From Anaerolineae bacterium (GTDB lineage: Bacteria; Chloroflexota; Anaerolineae; 4572-78; J111), in NCBI GenBank assembly GCA_016931895.1, contig JAFGDY010000237.1, positions 54,754 through 118,753 of the forward strand: a DNA stretch of 64,000 nt, written 5' to 3'. The notes under the pieces were generated by a model. It saw nothing but the letters and a program-made list of their open reading frames with translations, was not told where the DNA came from and did not search any database. Shown here in pieces: positions 1 through 8,520 of this stretch; the first letter of the stretch is position 1; each line of letters starts with the position of its first letter. Position numbers and translations under genes: made by a program.

Positions 1-540
1 GAGCTGGCCATTGTTGAAAACATTCAGCGGGCCGATTTAAACCCCCTGGAAGAAGCCGATGCCTACACCCAATTGATGGAAGAATTTGGCCTCACTCAAG
101 AAGCCGTGGCCGAACGCGTGGGCAAAAGCCGGACCGCCGTCGCCAACACCGTGCGGCTTTTGAATTTGCCGGAAGAAATCAAAGCGGCGCTGGCCGCAGG
201 CAAAATTTCAGAGGGACATGCCCGTACCCTTTTAAGCCTGAAGAAACAGCGCGACCAACTGAACGCGCTGGAAACAATTATTAAACGCGAATTGAACGTG
301 CGCCAAACCGAAACCCTGGTGCGGCAGCTTCTTTCCGGCGATGAAGCGCCCAAGCCCAAACACCCCCCGCTCACGCCCCACGATAAAAGTATGCTCGCCA
401 GGTTTGAGTCTCAACTGGGCACCAAAGTTGAGCTAACCCGTACCGATGAAGAGGCGGGGAAATTGGTTATTCATTTTTATTCTCAAGAAGAACTGCAAGC
501 GATTTTTGACGCCATTTTGGGTGAGGGCGAACAATTATAA
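1..540 (+). CDS. parB: ParB/Spo0J-family chromosome partitioning protein (C-terminal part, 5' end outside window)
   Basis: The reading frame is open from base 1, so the gene starts upstream of the window. The visible 179 residues begin with the conserved stretch ELAIVENIQRADLNPLEEA, the ParB box that joins the CTPase/nuclease-like N domain to the helix-turn-helix. The HTH follows (LTQEAVAERVGKSRTAVAN), then the NLPEEIK and GHARTLL motifs of the family, a linker, and a short dimerisation domain. In characterised homologues ParB binds centromere-like parS sites and, with the ATPase ParA, segregates the chromosome origin. The partner parA would be expected just upstream and is not visible. A strong terminator follows the stop codon. 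Family assignment is firm; chromosomal rather than plasmid origin is inferred from the housekeeping neighbours. Confidence 0.95.
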   Translation, partial: ELAIVENIQRADLNPLEEADAYTQLMEEFGLTQEAVAERVGKSRTAVANTVRLLNLPEEIKAALAAGKISEGHARTLLSLKKQRDQLNALETIIKRELNVRQTETLVRQLLSGDEAPKPKHPPLTPHDKSMLARFESQLGTKVELTRTDEEAGKLVIHFYSQEELQAIFDAILGEGEQL

Positions 541-560
541 ATTTATCTTGACTTCAAATC

Positions 561-597
561 AAAAAGGCCATCTACCGGTTTGGAGATGGCCTTTTTT
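561..597. terminator. Bidirectional intrinsic terminator between parB and the convergent pentapeptide gene
   Basis: Perfect 13-bp stem AAAAAGGCCATCT / AGATGGCCTTTTT with a 10-nt loop. A T-run follows on the plus strand, and the A-run on the 5' side gives a T-run on the minus strand. It can end parB transcripts from the left and the leftward gene at 636-2051 from the right. Confidence 0.9.
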
Positions 598-635
598 GTC
601 AAGGAACGAAAAGCATACTTTTTGACCTTCACTCA

Positions 636-2051
636 TCACTCTTTGGCCAGTTTGACCTCTTCCAACGCTTCCAGTTGATCCTGTAAAATACGCACCTCTT
701 CATCAACCTCCGCCGAAAGATGGCCGTAATCGGCCACGTGGTTGGTGGATTGGCCGGTCAGTATCTGCGAATAGATAGTGCCCAGCGCCGAGAGGGTGCT
801 TTCAATTTGAATTTCGGCCCTTTTCATCATGCGCTGCAACTGTTCCAGTGAAGCCAGTTGGTTTTTACGATTGGTCAGGGTGCGCTGCAATTCGGCGCGG
901 GTGGCCTCATCGGTTTCCTGGGCCAGCCGGACTTTCAAATCGGCAATATATTGCGGCACCGACTCTAAATCGTGGCGGAGTAAGGTATTGTGCTGGTAGC
1001 GGTCAACCCGCCCGGCTAAATCCGCAATCGCCTGGGTCCAGTCATCAACCTGCCGGGCCAAATCCTGTAAACGCGCTTCAGCTATCCCCCCACTTGTAGC
1101 CGCCAGCACGGCACTAATTTGCTCCCGGTAAGCCAGAGCTTTGTCCAGATGGGCTTGGAGGGTTTTGCTGGTTAAATTTTTTCCGGCCACCGACTCCTGT
1201 CTGGCGGGGGCCTGTACTGCCTCACGAATGATAGCCGGTTGTTCTTCTGTCTCGTCCGTTTCAGGCTCAACAACGGCTTGGTCGTCATCGCCGCCAATCA
1301 AAACAACCCAAAAATGGATACCCAACCCCATTCCCCAGGCTGCCGCCGGAAATAGAAACCAGAGATAAGAGGAGGTGAGGGCATTGATAATGCCCAAAGC
1401 CCCTATCACGGACACATAGGCGCTCAAGTGATCCCAAAAATCGCGCCACTTCCCGCTGAGCCGGGGCAAAGAACGGATAACCAGATTCCAAAAATGGATA
1501 CTTAAGCCTATGCCCCAAGCCGCCGCCGGAAATAAAAACCAGGGATAAGAGGGGGAGGTGAGGGCATTGATAATGCCCAACGCGCCAATGACCATCACAT
1601 AAGGGCCAAGATGCTGTAAAAAACCGCGCCAATCGGGTTTGGCCTGGCCCTGGCTCAAATTGGTACGGCGCAAACGGGCTTCAGATAGATTGACGCCGGT
1701 CATATCTGCTCCGTCCAGGTTTGTGGCCTCTAAATTGGCTCCCTGCATAGTGCTGTGGGCCAGGTTGGCTCTATCCAGATTGGCGGCGGTCAAATTGGCC
1801 CCATCCAGCCGGGCCTGGCGTAAATCGGCTTTTTTCAAATTGGCGTGACTCAGGTCTACCCCGCTCAGATTGGCCCCGGTCAGCCGGGTTTTGCGTAAAT
1901 TTGTCCTACTTAAATTGGCCTCGCTCAAGTCTACTCCGGCCAAATCAAAACCTTTTAAATCTGCACCGGCCAAATCAACTCGACGCAAATCGGGCGTTTT
2001 GCCCTGACGACGGGCAGTTTTAATCACTTGATTGAGTTGTTCGTATCCCAT
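636..2051 (-). CDS. Pentapeptide-repeat protein with duplicated 2TM domain and C-terminal coiled coil
   Basis: A 471-residue membrane protein. Residues 20-134 are about 23 pentapeptide repeats of the A(D/N)Lxx type, which fold as a right-handed quadrilateral beta-helix. Residues about 142-192 and 201-252 are two near-identical hydrophobic hairpins, each with an IGALGIINALTS helix and a WFLFPAAAWGxGLxIHFW helix, matching the '2TM domain' family. An acidic linker follows, then a long charged helical region (about 295-471) that looks like a coiled coil. The two hairpins come from a DNA-level tandem duplication. The protein probably sits in the membrane with both soluble parts on the cytoplasmic side. 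No enzymatic motif is seen and the role is unknown; pentapeptide proteins range from scaffolds to gyrase mimics. Confidence 0.85.
   Translation of the reverse strand: MGYEQLNQVIKTARRQGKTPDLRRVDLAGADLKGFDLAGVDLSEANLSRTNLRKTRLTGANLSGVDLSHANLKKADLRQARLDGANLTAANLDRANLAHSTMQGANLEATNLDGADMTGVNLSEARLRRTNLSQGQAKPDWRGFLQHLGPYVMVIGALGIINALTSPSYPWFLFPAAAWGIGLSIHFWNLVIRSLPRLSGKWRDFWDHLSAYVSVIGALGIINALTSSYLWFLFPAAAWGMGLGIHFWVVLIGGDDDQAVVEPETDETEEQPAIIREAVQAPARQESVAGKNLTSKTLQAHLDKALAYREQISAVLAATSGGIAEARLQDLARQVDDWTQAIADLAGRVDRYQHNTLLRHDLESVPQYIADLKVRLAQETDEATRAELQRTLTNRKNQLASLEQLQRMMKRAEIQIESTLSALGTIYSQILTGQSTNHVADYGHLSAEVDEEVRILQDQLEALEEVKLAKE
1308..1603. repeat. Tandem intragenic duplication (two copies, about 180-bp period) encoding the 2TM hairpins
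   Basis: The segments at about 1308-1415 and 1488-1603 share long stretches, for example CCAAAAATGGATA at the start and GGTGAGGGCATTGATAATGC inside. Both encode the same membrane hairpin, so the second hairpin arose by in-frame duplication within the gene. Confidence 0.8.
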
Positions 2052-2108
2052 GATGTCGCTTTCTGCGGTTAGGGGGAGGGTTTGGTAGTTAATAAGCGCC
2101 GTTGGTTG

Positions 2109-3188
2109 CTAAGTACGCTCCCACTGTTTAATAGAATCTTTAATCAAGGCTTTCACTTCAGGGTCAGGAATGTCATCAGGTCCAGCATAAATAGTTTCAT
2201 TCACCTTGATTTGAATCCCTCCGCCTGGATCCGACAGGATGTCTATGGCCGTAGTAGAAGCCAATGGAGAAACCAACAAGCGGGTTTGGACGATTTTATT
2301 AATCTCATCGGCCAGATTAAAGCCGGTTAACTGACTCGATGCGCCGGGAGAGGCAGCGCTGGAACGTCCCAAAAAACCGCGAGGTTGTGGTTCTGGAGAT
2401 TGGGCTTTTAAGGAAGCCAAAAAAGCGACCTCAGCTTCCGGGGAAGGTTTGGGCACAAGTTCAGGTTTGGCCGAAGATGGCTCCGGCTCCGGTGAGGAAG
2501 TGGCCGGTTCATAGGCGCTCGGGTCTGGCAGTTGCGAGACGGGCGTAGGCGCGGTGAGAGACATTGGCGTTTCACCTACTTTGGGCAGATAAACCGATTT
2601 GACACCTACTTCTGTGGCAATCACTCCCCCCGTAAAAGCCAACAAATGAGCCGCCAATTCCAAAATGTATTGGCCGGTCTCCCGATCATCAATATCGGCC
2701 AATCTACCATAACGCTGCCCGGCTACCTCAACAATAAGTTGGCCCGACCGCGGATGACGCAGCAAGCGTAGCAGTTCAGTCGGCTCCGCGGACCGGCCGG
2801 CAGGGGGACGATTCCCCAGCCGCGCTGCAATGTCAATTTTTTCTTCATCGGGTTGTTTGGGTGCATCCATGTCAAAAACCTCCATTTCAACCTTACTCCT
2901 CAAAACAGCCAAATTCAAGTCAACTGCTGTGGGTGGGGCAGAAGCAGGCTCTTCAACCAGCTCCAAATCGTCCAGAGGGGGAGGGGGTAGCCCCGGTGCG
3001 TCTTCATCAGCGCCAAGGTCAACATACGTTTCTTCTTTAGACACAAAGCCGTGCTTCATTTTCGCCTTCTGACGCCTGCGGCTAAAGGAAAAAACCAAAA
3101 AGCCGGCCAGCAGCAACGCGCCGGTAAGAGGTACACACATTAAAAGCAATAATTGGTTAGATGTAGCGTTACCAATAAAATCTGCCAT
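2109..3188 (-). CDS. Membrane-anchored protein of unknown function
   Basis: A 359-residue protein with one N-terminal membrane helix (about residues 12-35) followed by an arginine/lysine-rich stop-transfer segment (SRRRQKAK), so most of the protein should be cytoplasmic. A Pro/Glu-rich linker leads to a folded region (about 130-205) containing RHPRSGQLIVEVAGQRYGRL and a helix-rich stretch. A second Pro/Ser/Glu-rich linker leads to a small C-terminal domain (about 290-359) beginning LADEINKIVQ. I do not recognise either domain. The gene lies 57 bp upstream of, and in the same direction as, the pentapeptide-repeat gene, so the two may be co-transcribed. Confidence 0.75.
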   Translation of the reverse strand: MADFIGNATSNQLLLLMCVPLTGALLLAGFLVFSFSRRRQKAKMKHGFVSKEETYVDLGADEDAPGLPPPPLDDLELVEEPASAPPTAVDLNLAVLRSKVEMEVFDMDAPKQPDEEKIDIAARLGNRPPAGRSAEPTELLRLLRHPRSGQLIVEVAGQRYGRLADIDDRETGQYILELAAHLLAFTGGVIATEVGVKSVYLPKVGETPMSLTAPTPVSQLPDPSAYEPATSSPEPEPSSAKPELVPKPSPEAEVAFLASLKAQSPEPQPRGFLGRSSAASPGASSQLTGFNLADEINKIVQTRLLVSPLASTTAIDILSDPGGGIQIKVNETIYAGPDDIPDPEVKALIKDSIKQWERT

Positions 3189-3229
3189 CGTCCTTCTCTT
3201 AACAACTACTCCGGTTATTCAATAACCAA

Positions 3230-4231
3230 TTATATTTTAATCTTACGCAAAAATTCGGCGCATGCTTCTGGCAAAGAAGGATTAATGAACATGCCGCTGC
3301 CCAACTCAAATCCAGCCGTACGAATTACCCGAGGCACGATGGTGACATACCAATGCAAATAATCATTACTGATTTCTTTTAACGGCGCAGAACGAATAAT
3401 CAGGTTAAAGGCCGGGTCGTGCAAACCAATAAAAAGCCGACGCAGCACGTTGTATAATACCCTGGCCAGGTCCTCCATTTGCGCCGGTTGAGAATATAAA
3501 AAACTAACGCTATGTTGGCGGGGGAGAATCCAGATGTGAAAAGGGGAGGGGGCGGCATAGAGCATAAACGCCACAAAATGTTCGCTGGCAATCACTAATC
3601 GTTCACCCTTTTCCAGTTCATCGCGCATCATCACGCAAAAAACACAATCGCCGTTGTCATCAAAATAGCGGCGAGCCTCTTCAATGCGATGCCGGATATC
3701 GGTGGGCACAACGGGCAAACCAATAATCTGGCTATGAGGATGTTTCAACGATGCGCCCGCTTGATCGCCATGATTTTTAAAGTAGATAATTTGCTCAATC
3801 CGAGAATCGCCGCGAATACTCCAGCCGCGCTCGTAAAAGGTTTCCAAAACAACCTTTATCTCCTCAGGCGTCATCAGGGCCAGGGTGGTGTTATGCAGGG
3901 GGTGTTCCACAACAACTTCATGATAACCCACCCCCGAAATCAAACGATGAACGCCATCATAGGTGCGGGCCAACTTGCCATCTGTGGAAAGCGCGGGATA
4001 CCTATTACAAACCACCCTGGTTTGCCAGGAGGTCTCGGTAGAGGGCACTCTGAGAACTTCCAAATCAAGTTCTTCATTGCCTGGACAAAACGGACACGTT
4101 GGATCGTAAGCGGGTTCCGTTTCAGGTATGACCGGCTCTTGCGCCTCAATATAATCATCCGGGCGCTTGGCTCGCTCGGTGGCAATCACCACCCATTCCT
4201 TGGTTGCCATGTTCTGCCTAAGTTCAGTCAT
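3230..4231 (-). CDS. galT: Galactose-1-phosphate uridylyltransferase
   Basis: A 333-residue protein of the HIT superfamily, close to the usual length of about 340. It transfers UMP between UDP-glucose and galactose 1-phosphate in the Leloir pathway. The active-site motif HPHSQIIGLP (near residue 164; the second His is the nucleophile) is intact. Other family marks are the N-terminal RQNMATKEWVVIA, CPFCPGNEE (zinc-ligand region) and WILPRQH. It is the last gene of a leftward run (SRPBCC, Nudix, GalT) with gaps of only 27 and 35 bp. No galK or galE lies in this window, although the epimerase at 6340-7335 is a distant relative of GalE. Confidence 0.93.
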   Translation of the reverse strand: MTELRQNMATKEWVVIATERAKRPDDYIEAQEPVIPETEPAYDPTCPFCPGNEELDLEVLRVPSTETSWQTRVVCNRYPALSTDGKLARTYDGVHRLISGVGYHEVVVEHPLHNTTLALMTPEEIKVVLETFYERGWSIRGDSRIEQIIYFKNHGDQAGASLKHPHSQIIGLPVVPTDIRHRIEEARRYFDDNGDCVFCVMMRDELEKGERLVIASEHFVAFMLYAAPSPFHIWILPRQHSVSFLYSQPAQMEDLARVLYNVLRRLFIGLHDPAFNLIIRSAPLKEISNDYLHWYVTIVPRVIRTAGFELGSGMFINPSLPEACAEFLRKIKI

Positions 4232-4266
4232 TACTTATTCCCTGAAACCCATCAATAACAAACCCG

Positions 4267-4917
4267 CTACGCTTCCAACAAGGTCAAAAACTCGTTGAGG
4301 ATCATGGCTGTAGCCCCCCACACCCGATGCCCAAATACGTTAAAAAAGGGAACTCTACGCTGACCGCCTGGTAACAACCAGACTTCTTCCTGGCGGGTAG
4401 CCGGATTTAACAAGAGACCGAGCGGCGTTTCAATCAGTTCCGCCACTTCTTTAGGGTCAGGCCGAAAAACAGGCCGGGTAGAGCTAAAAGCCACAAAAGG
4501 ATAAATGCAAAAATTACTGGGCGCCGTATACAGAGACGATAACGGGCCAATTACTTCAACCGTTTCTGGCAAAACGCCTATTTCCTCCATTGTTTCACGC
4601 AAAGCTGTTGCCTGGTATGTTTCTTCTTTCTCTCGGCGCCCGCCGGGAAAGGAAATCTGGCCGCTATGAACGCCGGGATAGTTGGGACGGCGGATCAGAA
4701 CAAGGTGTAATTCTGGATGGGTGGCGGGGTGAGGATAGAGCAAAATAAGCACTCCGGCTTCACGACAAGCATTCATCCTTTTCCACCGATTTGTTTGACC
4801 ATCTAGCGGCTCAGGCGCCATTTTTATTTGACCGTCAACACCAGGCAAGGATTTATCGGTCAGGGCATGTTGAACTTCCTCAATAGTGGGTGAAATGTGG
4901 TACGGATTGTTTATCAC
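4267..4917 (-). CDS. Nudix hydrolase, CoA pyrophosphatase type
   Basis: A 216-residue Nudix protein. PGVHSGQISFPGG precedes a complete Nudix box ending RETMEEIG. The LVLIRRPNYPGVHSGQISF context is the signature of the CoA-diphosphatase subfamily (NudL/YeaB), which splits CoA to 3',5'-ADP and 4'-phosphopantetheine. The two Glu residues of REx2EE that bind magnesium are present. It lies between the SRPBCC and galT genes in an apparent leftward operon. The subfamily call rests on motif similarity; a broader nucleoside-diphosphate substrate range is possible. Confidence 0.85.
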   Translation of the reverse strand: MINNPYHISPTIEEVQHALTDKSLPGVDGQIKMAPEPLDGQTNRWKRMNACREAGVLILLYPHPATHPELHLVLIRRPNYPGVHSGQISFPGGRREKEETYQATALRETMEEIGVLPETVEVIGPLSSLYTAPSNFCIYPFVAFSSTRPVFRPDPKEVAELIETPLGLLLNPATRQEEVWLLPGGQRRVPFFNVFGHRVWGATAMILNEFLTLLEA

Positions 4918-4944
4918 CCGGTATCTCCCCTGGCCGCCACGACT

Positions 4945-5403
4945 TCATACCTGCACTCCAACCATTTTGACTCTTTCTTCCACACTTTGTTTAAATCGTC
5001 TCAGATTTTCACTGGCCACTGCTGGAGTGGTATATTGCTGGATAATCTTGTCGGCCAAAACCTCAACAAAGGCATGGGGGGGAGTATATTCCACCACCAC
5101 CCGCATAGCCACATTTTTTTTACCAACTGGGGCCAGGGTGATGGTCCAGATGCTATCAATATCCCCGGTGGTTTTGGTAATCAAGGTGTCTGCCGTTTGT
5201 TCTAACACCTCACTTTGGCCGTTAAAATTCAGGCCCTCTACCGTATAATGCCATTCATACGTCATCCCTGGCCCGCTGCCCTGCACGTGATCAATTTTAC
5301 CTTGCACCGTAGTCCAGGTGGGGAAAGTTTTCACATCGTTCAACGCCTGCATGACCACATCTATGGGCGCTTCAATAACGGTGGTTTGCTCTACAACTAA
5401 CAT
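4945..5403 (-). CDS. SRPBCC (START-like) ligand-binding protein
   Basis: A 152-residue protein with the SRPBCC/polyketide-cyclase pattern: an N-terminal VEQTTVIEAPIDVVMQAL strand and helix, a W at FPTWTTV, several beta strands, and a long C-terminal helix (NLRRFKQSVEERVKMV). This helix-grip fold forms a hydrophobic pocket for lipid or aromatic ligands; the ligand here cannot be predicted. A good ribosome site (AAGGAG, 8 nt from the ATG) fixes the start. It is the first gene of the leftward SRPBCC-Nudix-galT run. Confidence 0.8.
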   Translation of the reverse strand: MLVVEQTTVIEAPIDVVMQALNDVKTFPTWTTVQGKIDHVQGSGPGMTYEWHYTVEGLNFNGQSEVLEQTADTLITKTTGDIDSIWTITLAPVGKKNVAMRVVVEYTPPHAFVEVLADKIIQQYTTPAVASENLRRFKQSVEERVKMVGVQV

Positions 5404-5423
5404 TTTTTGAACTCCTTCACCTA

Positions 5424-5429
5424 ATTATA
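5424..5429 (-). promoter_or_regulatory. Possible -10 element for the SRPBCC-Nudix-galT operon
   Basis: A perfect TATAAT on the minus strand lies about 20 bp upstream of the SRPBCC start. The -35 region at the right spacing (CTGTGA) is weak, so the promoter is only tentative. Confidence 0.35.
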
Positions 5430-5502
5430 TCACGAATTTTTAGAGATCACAGGTTAAAAATAGAATACAGACGATGCAGGTAAAACGGAATTCGGCTAAT
5501 TT

Positions 5503-6294
5503 TTACAAGGTTGGTGATGCCGCAGATTCACGTGCTTCAAGCATGGCTTTGATGAGTTCATATTGGTGAGGCTTATCCAAATCCATCCCTATTTCAGCAT
5601 AACGTGTATCCACCACCAGCACATTTACATTGAGCCGCGCCCGCGCTCGTTCAGCCGCTTCATCAACCGTCATCGTGCGCAATAGGAAACGAATGATAAA
5701 GTTCAAGCCCAACATGCGGGCCTGATTCCAGTAATTCTTGCGCGAGCCGGTCAACGAGCGCAAAAGCCCCTCATTGGCCTTTGCCGCAGCAATGTCAAGC
5801 AAAAGCAAGTCGCCGCCGGAATAACGCCCCCCCTTAAAAGGCACAAAAGTTCGCTTTGAACCGGGAATTCGCGCTTCCATGGTTCTTTCTTCAACAATAG
5901 CGTAGTAACCATCAGCCTCCTGGGAGCCACACTCCGCCACAAAACCGCGCACAATTTCCGGCGTAATCAGCGGAATATCCGACGAGGCCAGCAAGATTTT
6001 TTTAACAGACGGGTTTAGCTGACGTATTTTGTCAAGCCCGGTTAACACATTACTGATCAAGTCGCCCACCGCGCCGGTAAAACAAACCGGGGCGTCGCCA
6101 AAATCCACCTCGCCCGGTTCAAGGCCAACAACGGCAATATGCTCAACCAGGCCGGATCGCCAGATAGCATCCACTACCCAGGCTATCATAGGTTTACCGG
6201 CTAAAGGAATAAGAGCTTTTTTTTCTATCCCGGTTAAGGCAAATAACGGGTCATCCGGGTTGTTGATACCACCGGCAGTAACTATTGCGTCCAT
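5503..6294 (-). CDS. MobA-like NTP transferase domain protein
   Basis: A 263-residue protein starting DAIVTAGG, with the glycine-rich nucleotide loop and the KALIPLAGKPMIAWV signature of sugar-phosphate or cofactor nucleotidyltransferases. The SSDIPLITPEIV motif supplies the metal-binding Asp. C-terminal residues are helical and family-specific. Similar proteins transfer NMP to sugar phosphates or molybdopterin; the acceptor is not evident. The next gene downstream (6340-7335, 45 bp away) is upstream in transcription and encodes an epimerase, so the two may act together on a nucleotide-linked sugar or polyol; this is inference from context only. Confidence 0.8.
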   Translation of the reverse strand: MDAIVTAGGINNPDDPLFALTGIEKKALIPLAGKPMIAWVVDAIWRSGLVEHIAVVGLEPGEVDFGDAPVCFTGAVGDLISNVLTGLDKIRQLNPSVKKILLASSDIPLITPEIVRGFVAECGSQEADGYYAIVEERTMEARIPGSKRTFVPFKGGRYSGGDLLLLDIAAAKANEGLLRSLTGSRKNYWNQARMLGLNFIIRFLLRTMTVDEAAERARARLNVNVLVVDTRYAEIGMDLDKPHQYELIKAMLEARESAASPTL

Positions 6295-6339
6295 TAGTCT
6301 GATTCCTTACTTTTATAACTTCTTTGCTAATAGTTTAAC

Positions 6340-7335
6340 TTAAATATATCCTTCAGCCCGAAGCCAGGCTTCGGTGCGACACATCCCCTCGGTAAGATCA
6401 ACTTTTGGCACCCATCCCAAAAGCTTCCGCGCCTTTTGGTTGCTGAAACTATTATCACTATGCAACGCTTTAACCAGCCGCCGATTGAAACTGGCCTTTC
6501 TCCCGCTCATAGCCGCGCCAAGCTCATTCAAAAAACCAAGCAGCCAGGCCAATTTAAAAGGAATCGATGGAAATGAGTCAATAACCAACATCCGTCCATA
6601 CGCCCCCAAAAAGTCACGCCAGGGGATGGGAGAATCCGTTAAATTAATGGCCTGGCCAACGGCGGCATCAATTTTGGCGCATAAAATCAAACCGTCCACC
6701 ACATTATCAATATAGACCGGTTTACAAAAATAACGACCCCCATCAATCAACATCATCCGACCTGCTTTAATCAATTCAACCGGACGGACGGTAAATTGAT
6801 AAGAACCAGGCCCATACACTTGCGAAGGGCGGGCAGCCACCACCGGCAAACCCTTCTTTCGATAAGCGTTAAACACAATCTCTTCTGCCGCTATCTTCGA
6901 GTCGCCGTAAAGATCGCCTGACACACGAGGGGGTGTATTTTCATCAATGTTGTCCTGCTGCAAAGAACCGTACACCGCGCAAGAACTCAGGTGAATAAAT
7001 CGTTTCACCCCGGCAGCCAACGCAGCCTCAACCACGTTTTTAGTACCCTCCACATTAACCGCCCACACTGCGGCCCGGCTGCCGTGCTCACTGACCCAGG
7101 CTGCCGTGTGAAAAACAAGTTGGCAACCGGCCATCGCGCTCTGCACCGAAACCGGATCGGTAATGTCGCCCGGCATAAGCTCAACCCCTATGTCTGCCAA
7201 CCGGCGTCCTTTTTCCGGGGTGCGGACCAGGCCCCGCACGACCACCCCTTCCTCTGTTACCAATCGTTCTGCCAGGCGTCCGCCAATAAAGCCGGTGGCT
7301 CCGGTAACAAGAATTCGTTTGCCACTTACATCCAT
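6340..7335 (-). CDS. NAD-dependent epimerase/dehydratase (extended SDR)
   Basis: A 331-residue extended short-chain dehydrogenase. The Rossmann glycine motif VTGATGFIGGRLAERL is at the N terminus, followed by GDITD, the HTAAWV strand, the SSCAVYG active-site serine region and YGDSKIAAE, which carries the YxxxK catalytic pair. The C-terminal substrate domain resembles the 3-beta-hydroxysteroid dehydrogenase/isomerase and dihydroflavonol reductase branch more than true GalE. Substrate unknown. It probably forms a two-gene leftward operon with the nucleotidyltransferase just downstream. Confidence 0.85.
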   Translation of the reverse strand: MDVSGKRILVTGATGFIGGRLAERLVTEEGVVVRGLVRTPEKGRRLADIGVELMPGDITDPVSVQSAMAGCQLVFHTAAWVSEHGSRAAVWAVNVEGTKNVVEAALAAGVKRFIHLSSCAVYGSLQQDNIDENTPPRVSGDLYGDSKIAAEEIVFNAYRKKGLPVVAARPSQVYGPGSYQFTVRPVELIKAGRMMLIDGGRYFCKPVYIDNVVDGLILCAKIDAAVGQAINLTDSPIPWRDFLGAYGRMLVIDSFPSIPFKLAWLLGFLNELGAAMSGRKASFNRRLVKALHSDNSFSNQKARKLLGWVPKVDLTEGMCRTEAWLRAEGYI

Positions 7336-7429
7336 CGGTAAACTTGGTCATAGAGGACTTTATTCAGACCCATTGTTACACTTCCTTATTTTGTTTGATG
7401 ATACAACACAGAACAAAGTAGGGCAAAAG

Positions 7430-7618
7430 TTATAAGCAGCCACCGACCATTGTTGATACCGTCCAAATAGGATCAGGAACAATAACGCCATCGTCGGTGC
7501 CAGATATTTTTACGACTTCAACCCTAAAATTATACGTTCCCTTACAACTAACAGCAACTCCAAAGCGAAATGATGAAAGGTTTTGATAATCCGGCCAAAC
7601 CTGTCTATAATGTTGGGG
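7430..7618 (-). other. Possible 3' remnant of a lost gene upstream of mutM
   Basis: This part of the 318-base gap between 7335 and 7654 is open on the minus strand for 62 codons but has no start codon. Its translation ends VKISGTDDGVIVPDPIWTV then STMVGGCL and stop, which reads more like a protein tail than random sequence. The frame is closed by a stop at 7619, just where the mutM leader begins. It may be the tail of a gene removed when mutM and its promoter came to lie here, or a chance open frame. The rest of the gap (7336-7429) shows nothing clear. Confidence 0.25.
7583..7611 (+). promoter_or_regulatory. Sigma-70 promoter of mutM
   Basis: TTGATA (7583-7588), a 17-bp spacer and a perfect TATAAT (7606-7611), about 42 bp upstream of the mutM start. 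A G-rich ribosome site (GTGAGGGG) lies between. Confidence 0.8.
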
Positions 7619-7653
7619 TTATCAATTTGCCATAGTGAGGGGTTGGCTAAACA

Positions 7654-8454
7654 ATGCCCGAATTACCTGAAGTCGAAACAGTGGTCAGGGGGTTGCGCAA
7701 GCCCCTAGTCGGACGCACCTTTACCGGGGTCACTGTATTATGGCCCAAAACAATCAAAACGCCATCCTTGCCGGAATTCAGCAAACGATTGCCCGGCCAA
7801 CGCATTGAGGTTATTGACCGGCGGGCCAAGTATTTACGCTTTGACCTATCCGGGGGAGACACTCTTTTTTTGCATCTGAAAATGAGCGGCAATTTAATGG
7901 TAGAACCGGCCAGCGAACCACCTCACCAACACGTGCGTACCATTTTTGACCTGGACAACGGCCACCAACTACGCTTCAAAGACATGCGCAAATTTGGCCG
8001 GGTTTATCTGGTGAACAACCCCGACCCCATCATCGGCAAATTAGGCCCGGAACCCCTGGCCGACGATTTTTCCGGCGACGACTTTCAAGCTCTTTTTCGC
8101 AAGCGGAAGGGGCGACTCAAACCGTTACTGCTTAATCAAGAATTCATTGCCGGCATCGGCAATATTTACGCCGACGAAAGCTGTTTTTTGGCCGGTCTTG
8201 ACCCCAGGCGACAGGTTGACACCCTCTCAAGTGTGGAATTAGAAAAACTTTATCGGGCCATCCGCCAAGCTCTGCAGCATGGCATTATGTTCAAAGGAGC
8301 CTCATTGGATGAGGTATACCGGGGCGGCGAATTTCAGCATCATTTTCAGGTTTACGGCCGCACCAATAAGACGTGTTTCAAGTGCGGCTCGCTCATCCGG
8401 CGCGTCGTTCTGGGCGGCCGCTCAACCCATTTTTGCGAGCAATGCCAGCAATGA
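7654..8454 (+). CDS. mutM: Formamidopyrimidine-DNA glycosylase (Fpg)
   Basis: A 266-residue bifunctional DNA glycosylase/AP lyase that removes 8-oxoguanine and formamidopyrimidines. It starts MPELPEVETVVRGL: after Met removal, Pro is the Schiff-base nucleophile and the next Glu is catalytic. The conserved Lys (AKYLRF), the LLNQEFIAGIGNIYADE helix-two-turn-helix and the C-terminal zinc finger (CFKCG ... CEQCQ) are all present. Length is typical. It has its own promoter and stands alone on the plus strand between leftward genes. Confidence 0.97.
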   Translation: MPELPEVETVVRGLRKPLVGRTFTGVTVLWPKTIKTPSLPEFSKRLPGQRIEVIDRRAKYLRFDLSGGDTLFLHLKMSGNLMVEPASEPPHQHVRTIFDLDNGHQLRFKDMRKFGRVYLVNNPDPIIGKLGPEPLADDFSGDDFQALFRKRKGRLKPLLLNQEFIAGIGNIYADESCFLAGLDPRRQVDTLSSVELEKLYRAIRQALQHGIMFKGASLDEVYRGGEFQHHFQVYGRTNKTCFKCGSLIRRVVLGGRSTHFCEQCQQ

Positions 8455-8520
8455 GGGCAAACATTGAAAAGATTAGCGATTGATCTCTGTGATGGGGGCC
8501 GCTTCCAGCGGGGAGCAGTT

